This document shows positions 18,194 through 26,454 of a stretch of 64,000 nt of DNA, in pieces. The DNA is taken from assembly GCF_041737375.1 (NCBI RefSeq), contig NZ_JBGSRV010000018.1:62001-126000 (forward strand), read 5' to 3'. This DNA comes from Vampirovibrio sp041737375 (lineage in GTDB: Bacteria > Cyanobacteriota > Vampirovibrionia > Vampirovibrionales > Vampirovibrionaceae). Position 1 is the stretch's first letter. Each line of letters opens with the position of its first letter. The position numbers and the translations under genes are program-made. Below the pieces are notes generated by a model, which worked only from the letters and a program-made list of their open reading frames with translations, ran no database searches and was not told the origin of the DNA.

Positions 18194-18580
18194 GCGGGTG
18201 CTGTCTCCAAAGTTCCGGCATTATAACAATCAGTGGCCTTCATCTTATCAGTTTTCAAGCCCCACACAGAGAAAAACAAGGGGTTTGCAAGGAATTTGAG
18301 AGAAGGCCTGAGAAGGCATTGCCTGATTATTGTAGCAAAGATGGCTTTAAACATTAAAGCGATCCCCATTCAGTTCACGGTTCACAATGAATTTTTTGTG
18401 TAGCTGCTTGGCCCCATGGCATGAGGCTGGCACGATTCTGGCCTGATGCCAAGCCGATTTCCAGCGATTTGGCGCATCATCCCACTTTAAATTGTTTATT
18501 TCGGGTTCTAGCAACAAAATCCCCCAGCGAGGTTTTATGCAAACAAGGCTAACAATACAGTAAGGGATGTTCAGGGACAT
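18194..18580. other. Divergent intergenic region with long inverted repeat
   Basis: Promoter region between the response regulator and the Pro-rich protein. GGCATGAGG near 18417 and CCTGATGCC near 18444 are complementary with one mismatch, forming a possible 9-bp stem that could lie in the leader of the 18581 gene. No convincing gene is seen. Confidence 0.45.
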
Positions 18581-20122
18581 ATGGGTATGCAATCCGCATT
18601 TATGAATCCTCAGCCGTACGGCAATCCAATGCCGTTAGCGCTGAGCCAATATCAACCATTGGGAGCGACCTCTTCTTTAAATGCGCCCACCATGGCCCAC
18701 CCTGGCATGACCCAACTGCCCAGCATGCCACGCCCTCTGTTCACGCAGCCCATGAGTCAACCGGCTCAGGCTTTCCCAACCTTACCAACCCCAGACCAGT
18801 TTTTGAGCGCCAATTCAGGCATGAGTGACCACCCGGCTCTCAGCGCCAGTGGTTTAAATAATAGTCTAAACAATGGCAGTTTGGCAGGGATAGGCGCTGC
18901 TTTGCCCAGTCCGCAACAGTTGGCCCCGGGGTTGTATCAACCCGCTAACGCTGCCTATCAAACCGCCGCCAGCATTCCGGTAGGGGTTATTCCCAATTTG
19001 GCGGAAGTACCCAGCCCTTATATGGTGGCGCCATGGCTCTATCTGGCCAAACCGGCAGCGCCCCAGTTGCCGCCTGCGGCGCCCTTATATCCACCCATGT
19101 ATCCGCCCAATCCAGCGGCAAGCATGCAGCCACAGCAACCACCCATGCAGGCTCCGGTGCAACAAAAAGGACCACAGCAGCCTCCAGCGCCACCTGTGCC
19201 ACCCGCACCACCGCCACAACAGCCCCCGGCGCAACCACCAGCAACTCAACCCAAAGGGCCAACCACCCCGCTGGATGATGGGGGGCTGACGGACACTCAA
19301 ATTCAATCTTTAAACGATCGATTGAACAGCGATAGCGAAGACACCCGGGCGGATGCCGCAATGGAGCTGTTCAAAATACTGGATAAAGATCCCACCCTAT
19401 CCACTCGGGCCCCTTATAACCAGTATGTGAACGCTTTTATGGAAAAAATCATGAAAGATCCCAGCGCCGTGGTACGCACCGCCGGTGAACTGGCCATGCA
19501 AACCGGGCGGGTCAAACAGCCTTCTGAAGGATTGAAGAATCAAATCACCGTTCTCAATAAAAATCCCGGCGGCCTGAGCGGGGAAGGCGGCGTGATCTCT
19601 TCTTTAATGGGCTCTATCAAAAACAACACGCTGGGTCAGGGCTTTTCAGAGCTTCCCGGCGCTATGACCACCATTCCCGGCAGTGAAGAAGCGGCTGCGC
19701 TTCAGAGACAGGCCACCAACCCAGCGGCCCCAGCCGCACCCGGAGTAGCGCCCAATACGCCCAATGCCGCTCCTCCCAATCCCTATGCGGGAACCGCCAA
19801 TCCAAACAATGGCCCCGCCCAACCCAATCCAGCCATGGGCACCGCTCCCACCCCCACAGAATATGGCCAACAACCGGCAGCCGCCGCCGCCTTGCCTACA
19901 GCCAACCCGTACGGGGGCTTCAACCCTGCTGGCGCTCAACCGGCCTATCCCAATCCCTATGGCATGGGCCAAGCGGGTATGCCTGCCGCCGCCGGTCAAC
20001 GACTCAACTATCTCAGTCAGGCCCAACCACAGCAGCCCGAAGCCATGATGAGACAACAAGGACAACCGGGCCTGCCGCCCCAAGCCGGACAAAGACTTAA
20101 TATACAGGAGGGTTATCGCTAG
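18581..20122 (+). CDS. Pro/Ala/Gln-rich protein with central HEAT-like region
   Basis: 513 residues. Residues 1-235 and 320-513 are Pro/Ala/Gln/Asn-rich and probably disordered. Between them, about 240-310, lie alternating helices with HEAT-like spacing (SEDTRADAAMELFKILDKDP; DPSAVVRTAGELAMQTG). The C-terminus carries two copies of AGQRLN (AAAGQRLNYLSQ and QAGQRLNIQ); a similar AGMGLNYLA ends the small protein at 22260. No signal peptide. It is followed by the 20122 gene in a TAGTG overlap, so the two are translationally coupled. Function unknown; a scaffold role fits the low-complexity arms. Confidence 0.65.
   Translation: MGMQSAFMNPQPYGNPMPLALSQYQPLGATSSLNAPTMAHPGMTQLPSMPRPLFTQPMSQPAQAFPTLPTPDQFLSANSGMSDHPALSASGLNNSLNNGSLAGIGAALPSPQQLAPGLYQPANAAYQTAASIPVGVIPNLAEVPSPYMVAPWLYLAKPAAPQLPPAAPLYPPMYPPNPAASMQPQQPPMQAPVQQKGPQQPPAPPVPPAPPPQQPPAQPPATQPKGPTTPLDDGGLTDTQIQSLNDRLNSDSEDTRADAAMELFKILDKDPTLSTRAPYNQYVNAFMEKIMKDPSAVVRTAGELAMQTGRVKQPSEGLKNQITVLNKNPGGLSGEGGVISSLMGSIKNNTLGQGFSELPGAMTTIPGSEEAAALQRQATNPAAPAAPGVAPNTPNAAPPNPYAGTANPNNGPAQPNPAMGTAPTPTEYGQQPAAAAALPTANPYGGFNPAGAQPAYPNPYGMGQAGMPAAAGQRLNYLSQAQPQQPEAMMRQQGQPGLPPQAGQRLNIQEGYR
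20106..20112 (+). promoter_or_regulatory. Ribosome binding site deciding the GTG start at 20122
   Basis: AGGAGGG ends 9 bases before GTG at 20122 and lies inside the upstream gene. It is a near-perfect anti-Shine-Dalgarno match and makes the GTG start convincing. Confidence 0.75.
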
Positions 20123-20820
20123 TGACCACCCCACTCACAAATTCAACGTCATCCAACGGCACCAATGCCTTGGCAAGAGCAGGGCTTAGCAAGCCGGTAC
20201 TGGGCGTGTTCACCCTGGGTGCTTTGGGATTTAGCGCATGGCGAATGAAGGATGCCTTTGTGGGCAGCCAGCAAAAAGCCAATCAGCAGGTGTCCACCCT
20301 GAAAGCCGATAACGATTACCAGTTAACCGAATATAACTTTGGCCAGTATTCCGGCAGTCCGGGTATGGATAAACTGGCCCTTAAATATGATGGATTAAAG
20401 CGCTACGGCCCTTTCCGCCTTAAAGAAAATTACCAGTCCGCTAAAATTCATGTCAACAACTTTTTCAGCAACGTGATAGGGCCAAACTTACTGCCACTAG
20501 GCGTGGGCCTGGCTGGCTTATACGGCACCATTGGCCACGAAAAAATGATGGGCTACGGAAAAAATATAATAACGTGGTGGAATGGTTGCAGCATTCTGAA
20601 TTCTCAAGCCTGGACCACCCTGAAAGAAGTGGGCAAAAGCATAGGCTCAGGCTTATGGCAAGCCACCAAAGCGCCCGTAGAAATGACCTTCAAATCGCCG
20701 CAACATTTTGCCATTGCCAGTGGTATTACGCTGGTAGGCGCCTTTTTTGCCAAGCGCTTTGTGGATAACGTGAACGGAGACGCCCAGAAAGATTTTTACC
20801 GGGATGACCTGTTCCCTTAA
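20122..20820 (+). CDS. Hypothetical membrane protein, coupled to the 18581 gene
   Basis: 232 residues, GTG start overlapping the previous stop by one base (TAGTG) and preceded by AGGAGGG. Hydrophobic segments appear at about 25-45 (PVLGVFTLGALGFSAW), 115-135 (LLPLGVGLAGLYGTIG) and 195-215 (FAIASGITLVGAFFAKRF). The N-terminus is Ser/Thr/Asn-rich. No family recognised. Coupling to the HEAT-like protein suggests that they form one complex, with this one in the membrane. A strong bidirectional terminator follows at 20888-20922. Confidence 0.65.
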   Translation: MTTPLTNSTSSNGTNALARAGLSKPVLGVFTLGALGFSAWRMKDAFVGSQQKANQQVSTLKADNDYQLTEYNFGQYSGSPGMDKLALKYDGLKRYGPFRLKENYQSAKIHVNNFFSNVIGPNLLPLGVGLAGLYGTIGHEKMMGYGKNIITWWNGCSILNSQAWTTLKEVGKSIGSGLWQATKAPVEMTFKSPQHFAIASGITLVGAFFAKRFVDNVNGDAQKDFYRDDLFP

Positions 20821-20887
20821 ATCACAAGCAGTATGCACAAGCCTTTTATTTATCCAAAATCCGTCTCTTAAAAAAACGCCAAATGCC

Positions 20888-20922
20888 AAAAGCCCACTGA
20901 CAAACAGTCCGTGGGCTTTTTT
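20888..20922. terminator. Bidirectional intrinsic terminator
   Basis: AAAGCCCAC pairs with GTGGGCTTT around a 13-base loop, with T runs on the plus side (TTTTTT) and A runs for the minus side. It can end both the 20122 gene and the sigma factor gene. Confidence 0.75.
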
Positions 20923-20959
20923 CAATTTTTTTTATAAAACCAGCCTAACATTTTCCGGG

Positions 20960-21676
20960 TTAGAAGTTGGGATTGTAGCCTCTGCGTTGCAGTTCCAACT
21001 TAATTTTATCCAAACCGGCTTGCACAATGCGAGAGGTTCTGGAGGGGGAAATATTAAAAGTCTCCCCAATTTCACGCATCTTCATGTTTTTGAAAAAACG
21101 GGCTTCAATAATTTGCTTTTCACGTTCCGGCAATTTGGAAATGGCATCCCGAACCACTTTGGCCATTTCTTTCAGCTCTGAATTTTCTTCCGGGGTGTAG
21201 GCGTTGTCTTTAATTTCATGTGGGTTATCGGATTCCATCATGCTGTCTACCGACAGAATGGCTCCATAGACCGCTTCACGGGCCTTGCCTTTTTCGGCTT
21301 CAAAGCCAGCGCTTACTTCATCGTCCGCACCCGCTTCACCGGATGAAGCCTCCTGATTGGACTCCATGCTGACATGCTTGAGAGAGTACCACTTGTAGCG
21401 GTAACGTAACTCATTACGAATGGCCCATTTAATGGCCGTGGAAAGATAAGTTACATTAAATTCCCGCTCGGGGTTGGAGGTCAGCATCACGTGAATGGCG
21501 ATTGCGCCAATATTAACCACTTCACTGAAATCAATGAGGTGGTTGGGAAGTCTGCTAAACTCTACTCTGGCCACGGTTTCAATCAAATCAACATAATCGT
21601 TGACTGTCTTGCGAGGCTTTTGAGGTGAGTCGGATGATGATGACTTGGACGTCATTAACGCTTGTCGAGCCGCCAT
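20960..21676 (-). CDS. Sigma-70 family RNA polymerase sigma factor
   Basis: 238 residues. Region 2 (about 25-100) contains VVNIGAIAIHVML and YLSTAIKWAIRNELRYRYKW, matching the -10-recognition helix of the sigma-B/F/FliA type. Region 4 (about 165-230) has ISKLPEREKQIIEARFFKNM and GETFNISPSRTSRIVQAGLD, the -35-binding helix-turn-helix. Between them is a Glu/Ser-rich linker rather than a clear region 3, and region 1.1 is missing. It is an alternative sigma factor, but its regulon cannot be named. No anti-sigma gene is adjacent. Confidence 0.9.
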   Translation of the reverse strand: MAARQALMTSKSSSSDSPQKPRKTVNDYVDLIETVARVEFSRLPNHLIDFSEVVNIGAIAIHVMLTSNPEREFNVTYLSTAIKWAIRNELRYRYKWYSLKHVSMESNQEASSGEAGADDEVSAGFEAEKGKAREAVYGAILSVDSMMESDNPHEIKDNAYTPEENSELKEMAKVVRDAISKLPEREKQIIEARFFKNMKMREIGETFNISPSRTSRIVQAGLDKIKLELQRRGYNPNF

Positions 21677-21788
21677 AATTTAATACTCCACTTTAATATT
21701 CTACACTGAAGAGGGATAAAAGAGGCATATCATCCATTAAGTCTTTACCTGGAAACGCAAAAGCCACTCATCACGCAATGGTTAACCT

Positions 21789-21994
21789 TCACAGCCGCTC
21801 AATCAGGCTGCGGGCAATACTCTGCGCTTGATAATGATGATGAACCTTCGTGCTGCACTCAAAATCAGCTCCCACATAAAACACCACGGGCAAACCACTG
21901 TACTCAAAGCCGGTTTACCACACTGACTCAAACCTGGAATGATTCGCACACCCTCAATCCAAATATTGCTGGATAGAGCCTCCTCTTCTAGCTC
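21789..21994 (-). pseudogene. Decayed gene remnant with one frameshift
   Basis: On the minus strand, two coding-like pieces abut. The upstream piece reads EEEALSSNIWIEGVRIIPGL-SQCGK and the downstream piece, in a different frame, reads TGFEYSGLPVVFYVGADFE then ends SIARSLIERL and a stop at 21791-21789. Restoring one A in the AAA at 21914-21916 would join them into about 70 residues. In-frame stop TAG at 21997-21995 lies just upstream. I do not recognise the family; the remnant seems to be the 3' end of a gene lost by deletion. Chance coding resemblance is possible. Confidence 0.4.
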
Positions 21995-22188
21995 CTATTC
22001 CCAATTGAGGTGAATTTAAAGTAACTTAAATTCAATCTTCATACTAAAATAAAAACAATGGAAACTCGGGAATTGTCCTTTTCGATAATCAGATTAATGT
22101 TCAGTTACACGGAAACCGTGACCGCAGTACCGGGAAAACAGGCCCGCTGACCCTCCCAAGATTCATATCAAACCTCATGTCACACCTC

Positions 22189-22222
22189 AAAAAAGAACGC
22201 CCGATTTTGCAATCGAACGTTC
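22189..22222 (-). terminator. Intrinsic terminator of the Met/Pro-rich gene
   Basis: Read on the minus strand, GAACGTTCGATT pairs with AATCGGGCGTTC (two G-U pairs) around a GCAA tetraloop and is followed by TTTTTT. It lies about 40 bases after the 22260 stop. Confidence 0.85.
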
Positions 22223-22259
22223 TCTAAAAAATAGGCTTTGGAAACGGATTCCCCAACCC

Positions 22260-22538
22260 TTATGCCAGGTAGTTCAAGCCCATTCCGGCTTGTGGAGCGG
22301 GCATCATGCCGGGTTGAAACCCACCCATGGGGGGTATAGAGGGAGGCTGTTGCTGAGGCAGCGCAAACTGGCTCATATCAGGCATGCCACCAGGTTGTGG
22401 GCCACCGGGCTGAGGGCCAGGTTGTGGACCAGCCATGGGCATCATCATAGCAGCAGGCGGCATAGGCGGCTGAGCCATAGGAAACTGCTGCTGAGGCATG
22501 AAGGGAGCGGGCATGGACATGGGAAAATTCGAACTCAT
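22260..22538 (-). CDS. Small Met/Pro/Gln-rich low-complexity protein
   Basis: 92 residues, dominated by Met, Pro, Gln and Gly (QQQFPMAQPPMPPAAMMMP; PGPQPGGPQPGGMPD). No fold or signal peptide is predicted. Its last residues, QAGMGLNYLA, resemble AAGQRLNYLS near the C-terminus of the Pro-rich protein at 18581, suggesting a shared short linear motif. AAAGGA 8 bases before the ATG and a strong terminator after the stop argue that it is a real gene. Function unknown. Confidence 0.6.
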   Translation of the reverse strand: MSSNFPMSMPAPFMPQQQFPMAQPPMPPAAMMMPMAGPQPGPQPGGPQPGGMPDMSQFALPQQQPPSIPPMGGFQPGMMPAPQAGMGLNYLA

Positions 22539-22648
22539 GAAAGGATTCCTTTAAAATCTGATACAAAAGCGCAAGGCCTCGCCATGCTAACTGCCTCAAG
22601 CGATCAGGGATAGAGCGGCTTATTGTTTCTTCATACGCCAAGGCCCAT

Positions 22649-23200
22649 TTACACTTTTAGAAAAGGCTTTAATTTCTCAAACTTCTTGGGGCCAATGCCT
22701 TTCACCTCAACAATTTGGGCCGCATCCCGAAAAGCGCCATGGGTTTTGCGATAATCCACAATACGCTGCGCCATTTTGGGGCCAATACCCGGTAATAATT
22801 GCAACTGGCTCAAACTGGCTGTATTCAGATTCAGCACTGGCGGGTGCTTCGGCTTTTTTGCGGCAACCGAACGCTTGTGGGATTTCGATTTTTTGCGGGG
22901 AGGCACTGCCAAATCGGCTTCCGGCGCCGTAAAAGCTTCCTCTGGCGCAACTTGCGGCAAAGAAACCACCAACTGGGCGGGTGGTAGCGGGGTCATCACA
23001 ATTTGGGCTTTGGGCTGAGGCCATAACAAACAAGCCAGCATCCAAATCATCAGCCCGGTTAATGCCACCAATAGCCACAAACACCAGTTTGCCTGCCATT
23101 GCACAGACAATGGAGCCGCATCAATACCGCTATTATAGGCGATATCCGGCAAGCGTTTGTCATCCGCTGGCAAGAAGGGTTCCTGTGGAAGTGGGTCCAT
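22649..23200 (-). CDS. comEA: ComEA-like helix-hairpin-helix DNA-binding protein
   Basis: 183 residues from the ATG at 23200. A single membrane helix at about 32-58 (WLLVALTGLMIWMLACLLW) is followed by a Pro/Lys-rich linker and a C-terminal tandem helix-hairpin-helix at about 120-183: LNTASLSQLQLLPGIGPKMA and AAQIVEVKGIGPKKFEKLK. ComEA binds double-stranded DNA at the outer face of the membrane during natural transformation, working with type IV pili, whose PilM-N and PilO parts are also in this window. It lies 21 bases downstream of leuA, an unusual neighbour, and may share its transcript. Confidence 0.88.
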   Translation of the reverse strand: MDPLPQEPFLPADDKRLPDIAYNSGIDAAPLSVQWQANWCLWLLVALTGLMIWMLACLLWPQPKAQIVMTPLPPAQLVVSLPQVAPEEAFTAPEADLAVPPRKKSKSHKRSVAAKKPKHPPVLNLNTASLSQLQLLPGIGPKMAQRIVDYRKTHGAFRDAAQIVEVKGIGPKKFEKLKPFLKV

Positions 23201-23221
23201 CAACCGTTGGCTCGCTTTGGG

Positions 23222-24421
23222 CTAGGCTTTTACCAGCGTTTGCTCGTAAAGCCGTTTCAGGTCATCATCTTCAACCCGCTTTTGCTCATCGGCCAGTTTT
23301 TTAAACGCCTCAAACAAGGCCACCGTTTGCTCATCGCTTACCGTTAGCCCCAGCTTTTCCAGCCGAGACTTTACGGCGGCCCGACCGGAACGAGGCCCTA
23401 AGGGCAAATAAGACTCTCCCAGCCCGATCCACTCAGGCATCATAATCTCGTAAGTGGCGCGTCCCTTTAAAAAACCGTCCTGATGAATGCCGGATTCGTG
23501 GGCAAAAGCGTTACGCCCCACAATGGACTTGTTGTACTGCACCGGCATACTGGTTAAATCGGAAACCATTTTGCTGGTTTCCGCAAAATGGACGGTATCG
23601 ATATCGGTGTAAAGCCCTTCAAAGTATTCCGGGCGCACTTTCAAAGCCATTACCACTTCTTCCATGGCCGCGTTTCCGGCGCGTTCCCCAATGCCGTTGA
23701 TGGTGCATTCTATCTGGCGGGCCCCGTTTTGCACACCGCTCAAACTGTTGGCGGTGGCCATGCCCAGATCGTTATGGCAGTGAACAGAAATAATGGCCTT
23801 ATCAATGTTTGGCACGTTGATCATAATGCCTTTAATCAAACGGCCAAATTCATCGGGAATGGTGTAGCCCACCGTATCAGGAATGTTCACCGTTTTGGCC
23901 CCGGCGTCAATCACCGCCTCAATCATTTTATACAGATAAAAAGGATCGGTGCGACCAGCGTCTTCCGCCGAAAATTCAACATCGTTGCACTTGGAAGCGG
24001 CCAGCGCCACCATATCCCGTGCGATATTCAGGATCTCTTCACGGGTTTTCTTGAATTTGGCCTGAATATGAATGTCACTGGTGCCAATAAAGGTATGAAT
24101 TCTGGGTTTTTCAGCATGTTTAACCGCATCCCAGGTGGCTTCAATATCCTGAGGGGTGGTGCGGCTTAAGCCGCAAATGGTAGGCCCTTTAATCTCAGTG
24201 GCAATTTGCTTGACCGAGTCAAAGTCACCGGGACTGCTAAAGGGGAAACCCGCCTCAATGACATCCACTTTTAAATCAGCCAGTTTACGGGCAATCAAAA
24301 GTTTTTCATGGTTTCTGAGAGAGGCGCCAGGACACTGCTCCCCGTCCCGAAGGGTGGTATCAAAAATAATAACCTTGTTATCCGGGTTTCTTTTGGGGGT
24401 GGGTTTGTCTGGGGCGCTCAT
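23222..24421 (-). CDS. leuA: 2-Isopropylmalate synthase lacking the C-terminal regulatory domain
   Basis: 399 residues. The TIM-barrel catalytic domain is complete: FDTTLRDGEQCPGASL (R/D/E catalytic region, 20-35), HCHNDLGMATANSL (metal-binding His) and GIGERAGNAAMEEV. It condenses acetyl-CoA with 2-oxoisovalerate, the first step of leucine synthesis. Bacterial LeuA is normally about 510 residues; this one ends at KRVEDDDLKRLYEQTLVKA, the linker just before the leucine-binding LeuA dimer domain, so feedback inhibition by leucine is probably lost. A citramalate or homocitrate synthase is possible but the sequence looks closest to LeuA. No other leu genes are adjacent. Confidence 0.85.
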   Translation of the reverse strand: MSAPDKPTPKRNPDNKVIIFDTTLRDGEQCPGASLRNHEKLLIARKLADLKVDVIEAGFPFSSPGDFDSVKQIATEIKGPTICGLSRTTPQDIEATWDAVKHAEKPRIHTFIGTSDIHIQAKFKKTREEILNIARDMVALAASKCNDVEFSAEDAGRTDPFYLYKMIEAVIDAGAKTVNIPDTVGYTIPDEFGRLIKGIMINVPNIDKAIISVHCHNDLGMATANSLSGVQNGARQIECTINGIGERAGNAAMEEVVMALKVRPEYFEGLYTDIDTVHFAETSKMVSDLTSMPVQYNKSIVGRNAFAHESGIHQDGFLKGRATYEIMMPEWIGLGESYLPLGPRSGRAAVKSRLEKLGLTVSDEQTVALFEAFKKLADEQKRVEDDDLKRLYEQTLVKA

Positions 24422-24642
24422 AAACAGGGGTTTCCCTCTCTAAAATAATCACGACAGGGTGAAAGGGGTATTAAAATGCTATGATAACAGAAAATAAAAG
24501 TAGCCAACACCATTCAACAGCCTTCATTTGGGTATTTATGCGGCTTCTGGCAGTTGAGGCCACCTGAATGGAATGACCTTTCCCATAAGCCCGCTTAAAA
24601 TTGAACGAGAGTAGAAAATTTTCAATGAATGGACACGTTCTG

Positions 24643-25455
24643 ATGAAACTTCGCTTATCCGGGTTCAGCCTGAAACAGTCAATGACCGCTTTCAGCACAT
24701 TCGCCTTGCTAGCACTGTCGGGCGTAATGCTCAACGTGTGGGCGGAAACCCCGCCCCTCTCAGACACCTTTCGTAAAGAGGCTGATGGCAAACTGGTTTT
24801 ACTAGATTTTTATTCCGACTACTGCGGCACCTGCCAGATGATGGCCCCCAAGCTCAAGCTGATGCAGCGCAAAACCCGAGATCAAATTGTATTTCGGCAT
24901 ATTGACGTGGCCAGCGAGGCCAATAAAAAATACTGGGAGCAATATCAGCTGCACGGCACCCCCACCTATGTGCTGTACGATGCTCAGGGCAAACCGATTT
25001 ATAAAATGGAAGCCCTGATTACCCCCGTGGTGCTGGAAAAGCAATTGCTTCGACACATCGATCGCTTAAAGCCGGTCACCATTCCTGAGGGAGTCGAAAT
25101 TCCCCGGCTGGGTCTGGAAAACGGCGCTCCGCTGAATCAGCTGCTGCTTTTTTCCTTTGAAAATGAAGCCTGTGAGCCTTGTCAGGAAATGGCGCCTTTT
25201 TTGAACGGCTTTGAAATTAGCGGCAAACCGAACTTAAAAATATTGCGCCTCAACACCAACACCGATAGCGCTAAAAAACTAATGGGGCAGCTGAACATCA
25301 AAAAACTGCCAGCTTATGCCTTGCTGGATAATTCACTGGTTTCTCCAGCCAATTTGGCCAACAACCGGCGAGGCGAACTGTTTGTGATGACCGGCAAAGT
25401 TCCGCCTCGTGCCTTGTGGGATATTATCCGCATGTTTGGCGAGCCGGGCGTTTAA
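24643..25455 (+). CDS. Secreted protein with two thioredoxin-like domains
   Basis: 270 residues from the ATG at 24643, chosen because a signal peptide starts there (MKLRLSGFSLKQSMTAF, hydrophobic core ALLALSGVMLNVW, cleavage near AWA-E); ATG 24625 and TTG 24601 are alternatives. The first domain has YCGTCQMM (Cys about 61 and 64) and cis-Pro in HGTPTYVL; the second has CEPCQEMAP (about 177-180) and KKLPAYALL. Both resemble DsbD-gamma/TlpA-type thiol oxidoreductases of the periplasm. Two full active sites in one chain are unusual. Its place beside redox genes (flavin reductase, ferredoxin) may be incidental. Confidence 0.82.
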   Translation: MKLRLSGFSLKQSMTAFSTFALLALSGVMLNVWAETPPLSDTFRKEADGKLVLLDFYSDYCGTCQMMAPKLKLMQRKTRDQIVFRHIDVASEANKKYWEQYQLHGTPTYVLYDAQGKPIYKMEALITPVVLEKQLLRHIDRLKPVTIPEGVEIPRLGLENGAPLNQLLLFSFENEACEPCQEMAPFLNGFEISGKPNLKILRLNTNTDSAKKLMGQLNIKKLPAYALLDNSLVSPANLANNRRGELFVMTGKVPPRALWDIIRMFGEPGV

Positions 25456-25471
25456 CGGGGATTTGAAAAAG

Positions 25472-25822
25472 TCAGGCCTCATCCCCTGAAAAACACTGGG
25501 CCACCGGGCAGCCCAGCACATCGGCCAATTGAATTAACAGGGCCTCCGGGGGGTGCTGCGGATCAGTCTGAATGGCAAGCTGTTTATAGCGGGATTGATG
25601 CCCGCTGGCGAGTGTTACTCTGCGTTTGGGCAGCTTTAAAACTTCAGCCAGCAAAGCAATCACTGCCGCATTGGCCTTGCCCGCATCCGGCAAGGGCTTT
25701 ACTTTCAAGTGGAGGGCTTCATCCCCGGTGGCGTAAGGTAGTATCTGGTTGTGCGCACTTTTGGGAGTGACCTTTACAGGCAAAACTAATGCCTCGCCTT
25801 TAATCCGGGCATGAATGGCCAT
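25472..25822 (-). CDS. DUF167/YggU family protein
   Basis: 116 residues. KVTPKSAHNQILPY, LHLKVKPLPDAGKANAAVI and KRRVTLASGHQSRYKQLAI are the conserved blocks of the DUF167 (YggU) family, a small alpha/beta protein of unknown function. The family covers residues about 8-85; a C-terminal extension with a Cys pair follows. It lies 12 bases downstream of the flavin reductase gene and converges with the thioredoxin-like gene. Confidence 0.88.
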   Translation of the reverse strand: MAIHARIKGEALVLPVKVTPKSAHNQILPYATGDEALHLKVKPLPDAGKANAAVIALLAEVLKLPKRRVTLASGHQSRYKQLAIQTDPQHPPEALLIQLADVLGCPVAQCFSGDEA

Positions 25823-25834
25823 GGCGTTGATAAA

Positions 25835-26314
25835 CTAGTAGTTGAAGCCGGACTTCCGTAAGTGAACCATGGGCGCTTGCTCGTGATTCAGGTAGGCAGC
25901 GTCAATCACTTCGCCGATAAACAAATGATGCTCGGTGGTATCGCACTTGCAAACCACTTTGCAATGCATCACCGCCACGGCTTCATCCAGCACAATGCCG
26001 CTTTCAGAAACGGTGTGCGCCACTTCGTTAAACTGCTCGGGGGAGTAGCGTGAAAACGCTTTCATCAAATTCATGTTTTCGTTGCTCAGTACATTAATAC
26101 TGAAGTGGCCGCTTTCCTCAATGGCCTTGTAAATTTCCCGATCGGGATGGATGGCCACCGAAACGCAAGGAGGCTCAAAGCCAGCCTGAGCAACCCAGGA
26201 ACCCATCATCCCAATTTTCTGATCGCCTTGCTGGGCGGTAATGATAAACACGCCGCTAGGAATCCGGCCAATGGCTTGTCCAATTACTTCTTTGTTCAGC
26301 AGTTGTTCTGTCAC
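25835..26314 (-). CDS. Flavin reductase-like FMN-binding protein
   Basis: 159 residues from GTG 26314, chosen over GTG 26329 because GGAGG (26323-26327) sits 8 bases before it. The body (IPSGVFIITAQQGDQKIGMM, GFEPPCVSVAIHPD, HFSINVLSNENMNLM) is the split-barrel flavin reductase fold; similar domains form the C-terminal part of cyanobacterial flavodiiron proteins. It probably binds FMN and reduces it with NAD(P)H. It precedes the DUF167 gene by 12 bases. The partner oxygenase or oxidase is not in the window. Confidence 0.88.
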   Translation of the reverse strand: MTEQLLNKEVIGQAIGRIPSGVFIITAQQGDQKIGMMGSWVAQAGFEPPCVSVAIHPDREIYKAIEESGHFSINVLSNENMNLMKAFSRYSPEQFNEVAHTVSESGIVLDEAVAVMHCKVVCKCDTTEHHLFIGEVIDAAYLNHEQAPMVHLRKSGFNY

Positions 26315-26454
26315 TTTAAAATCCTCCACCTCAAAACACGTTTCCCCTATACTGTACTTGAAACCAGAGTGAAAATGAAACCGTCCCTTTCCAGGTGGGA
26401 AAACCCCTATTCAATTTTGATGAAATCATTGGACTGTAAGGAATTTTAAACGCC

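Larger units (their letters stand above)
21677..22259. other. Intergenic region with gene remnant and terminator
   Basis: 583 bases between the sigma factor and the Met/Pro-rich protein. It holds a broken coding remnant (21789-21994) and an intrinsic terminator (22189-22222), both listed separately. The stretch 22010-22180 shows nothing recognisable. Confidence 0.6.

Noticed and set aside
18347..18592. 81-codon minus-strand frame covering the leader of the Pro-rich gene
   Set aside because: Composition is not protein-like, no ribosome binding site is present and it overlaps the start region of a well-supported gene.
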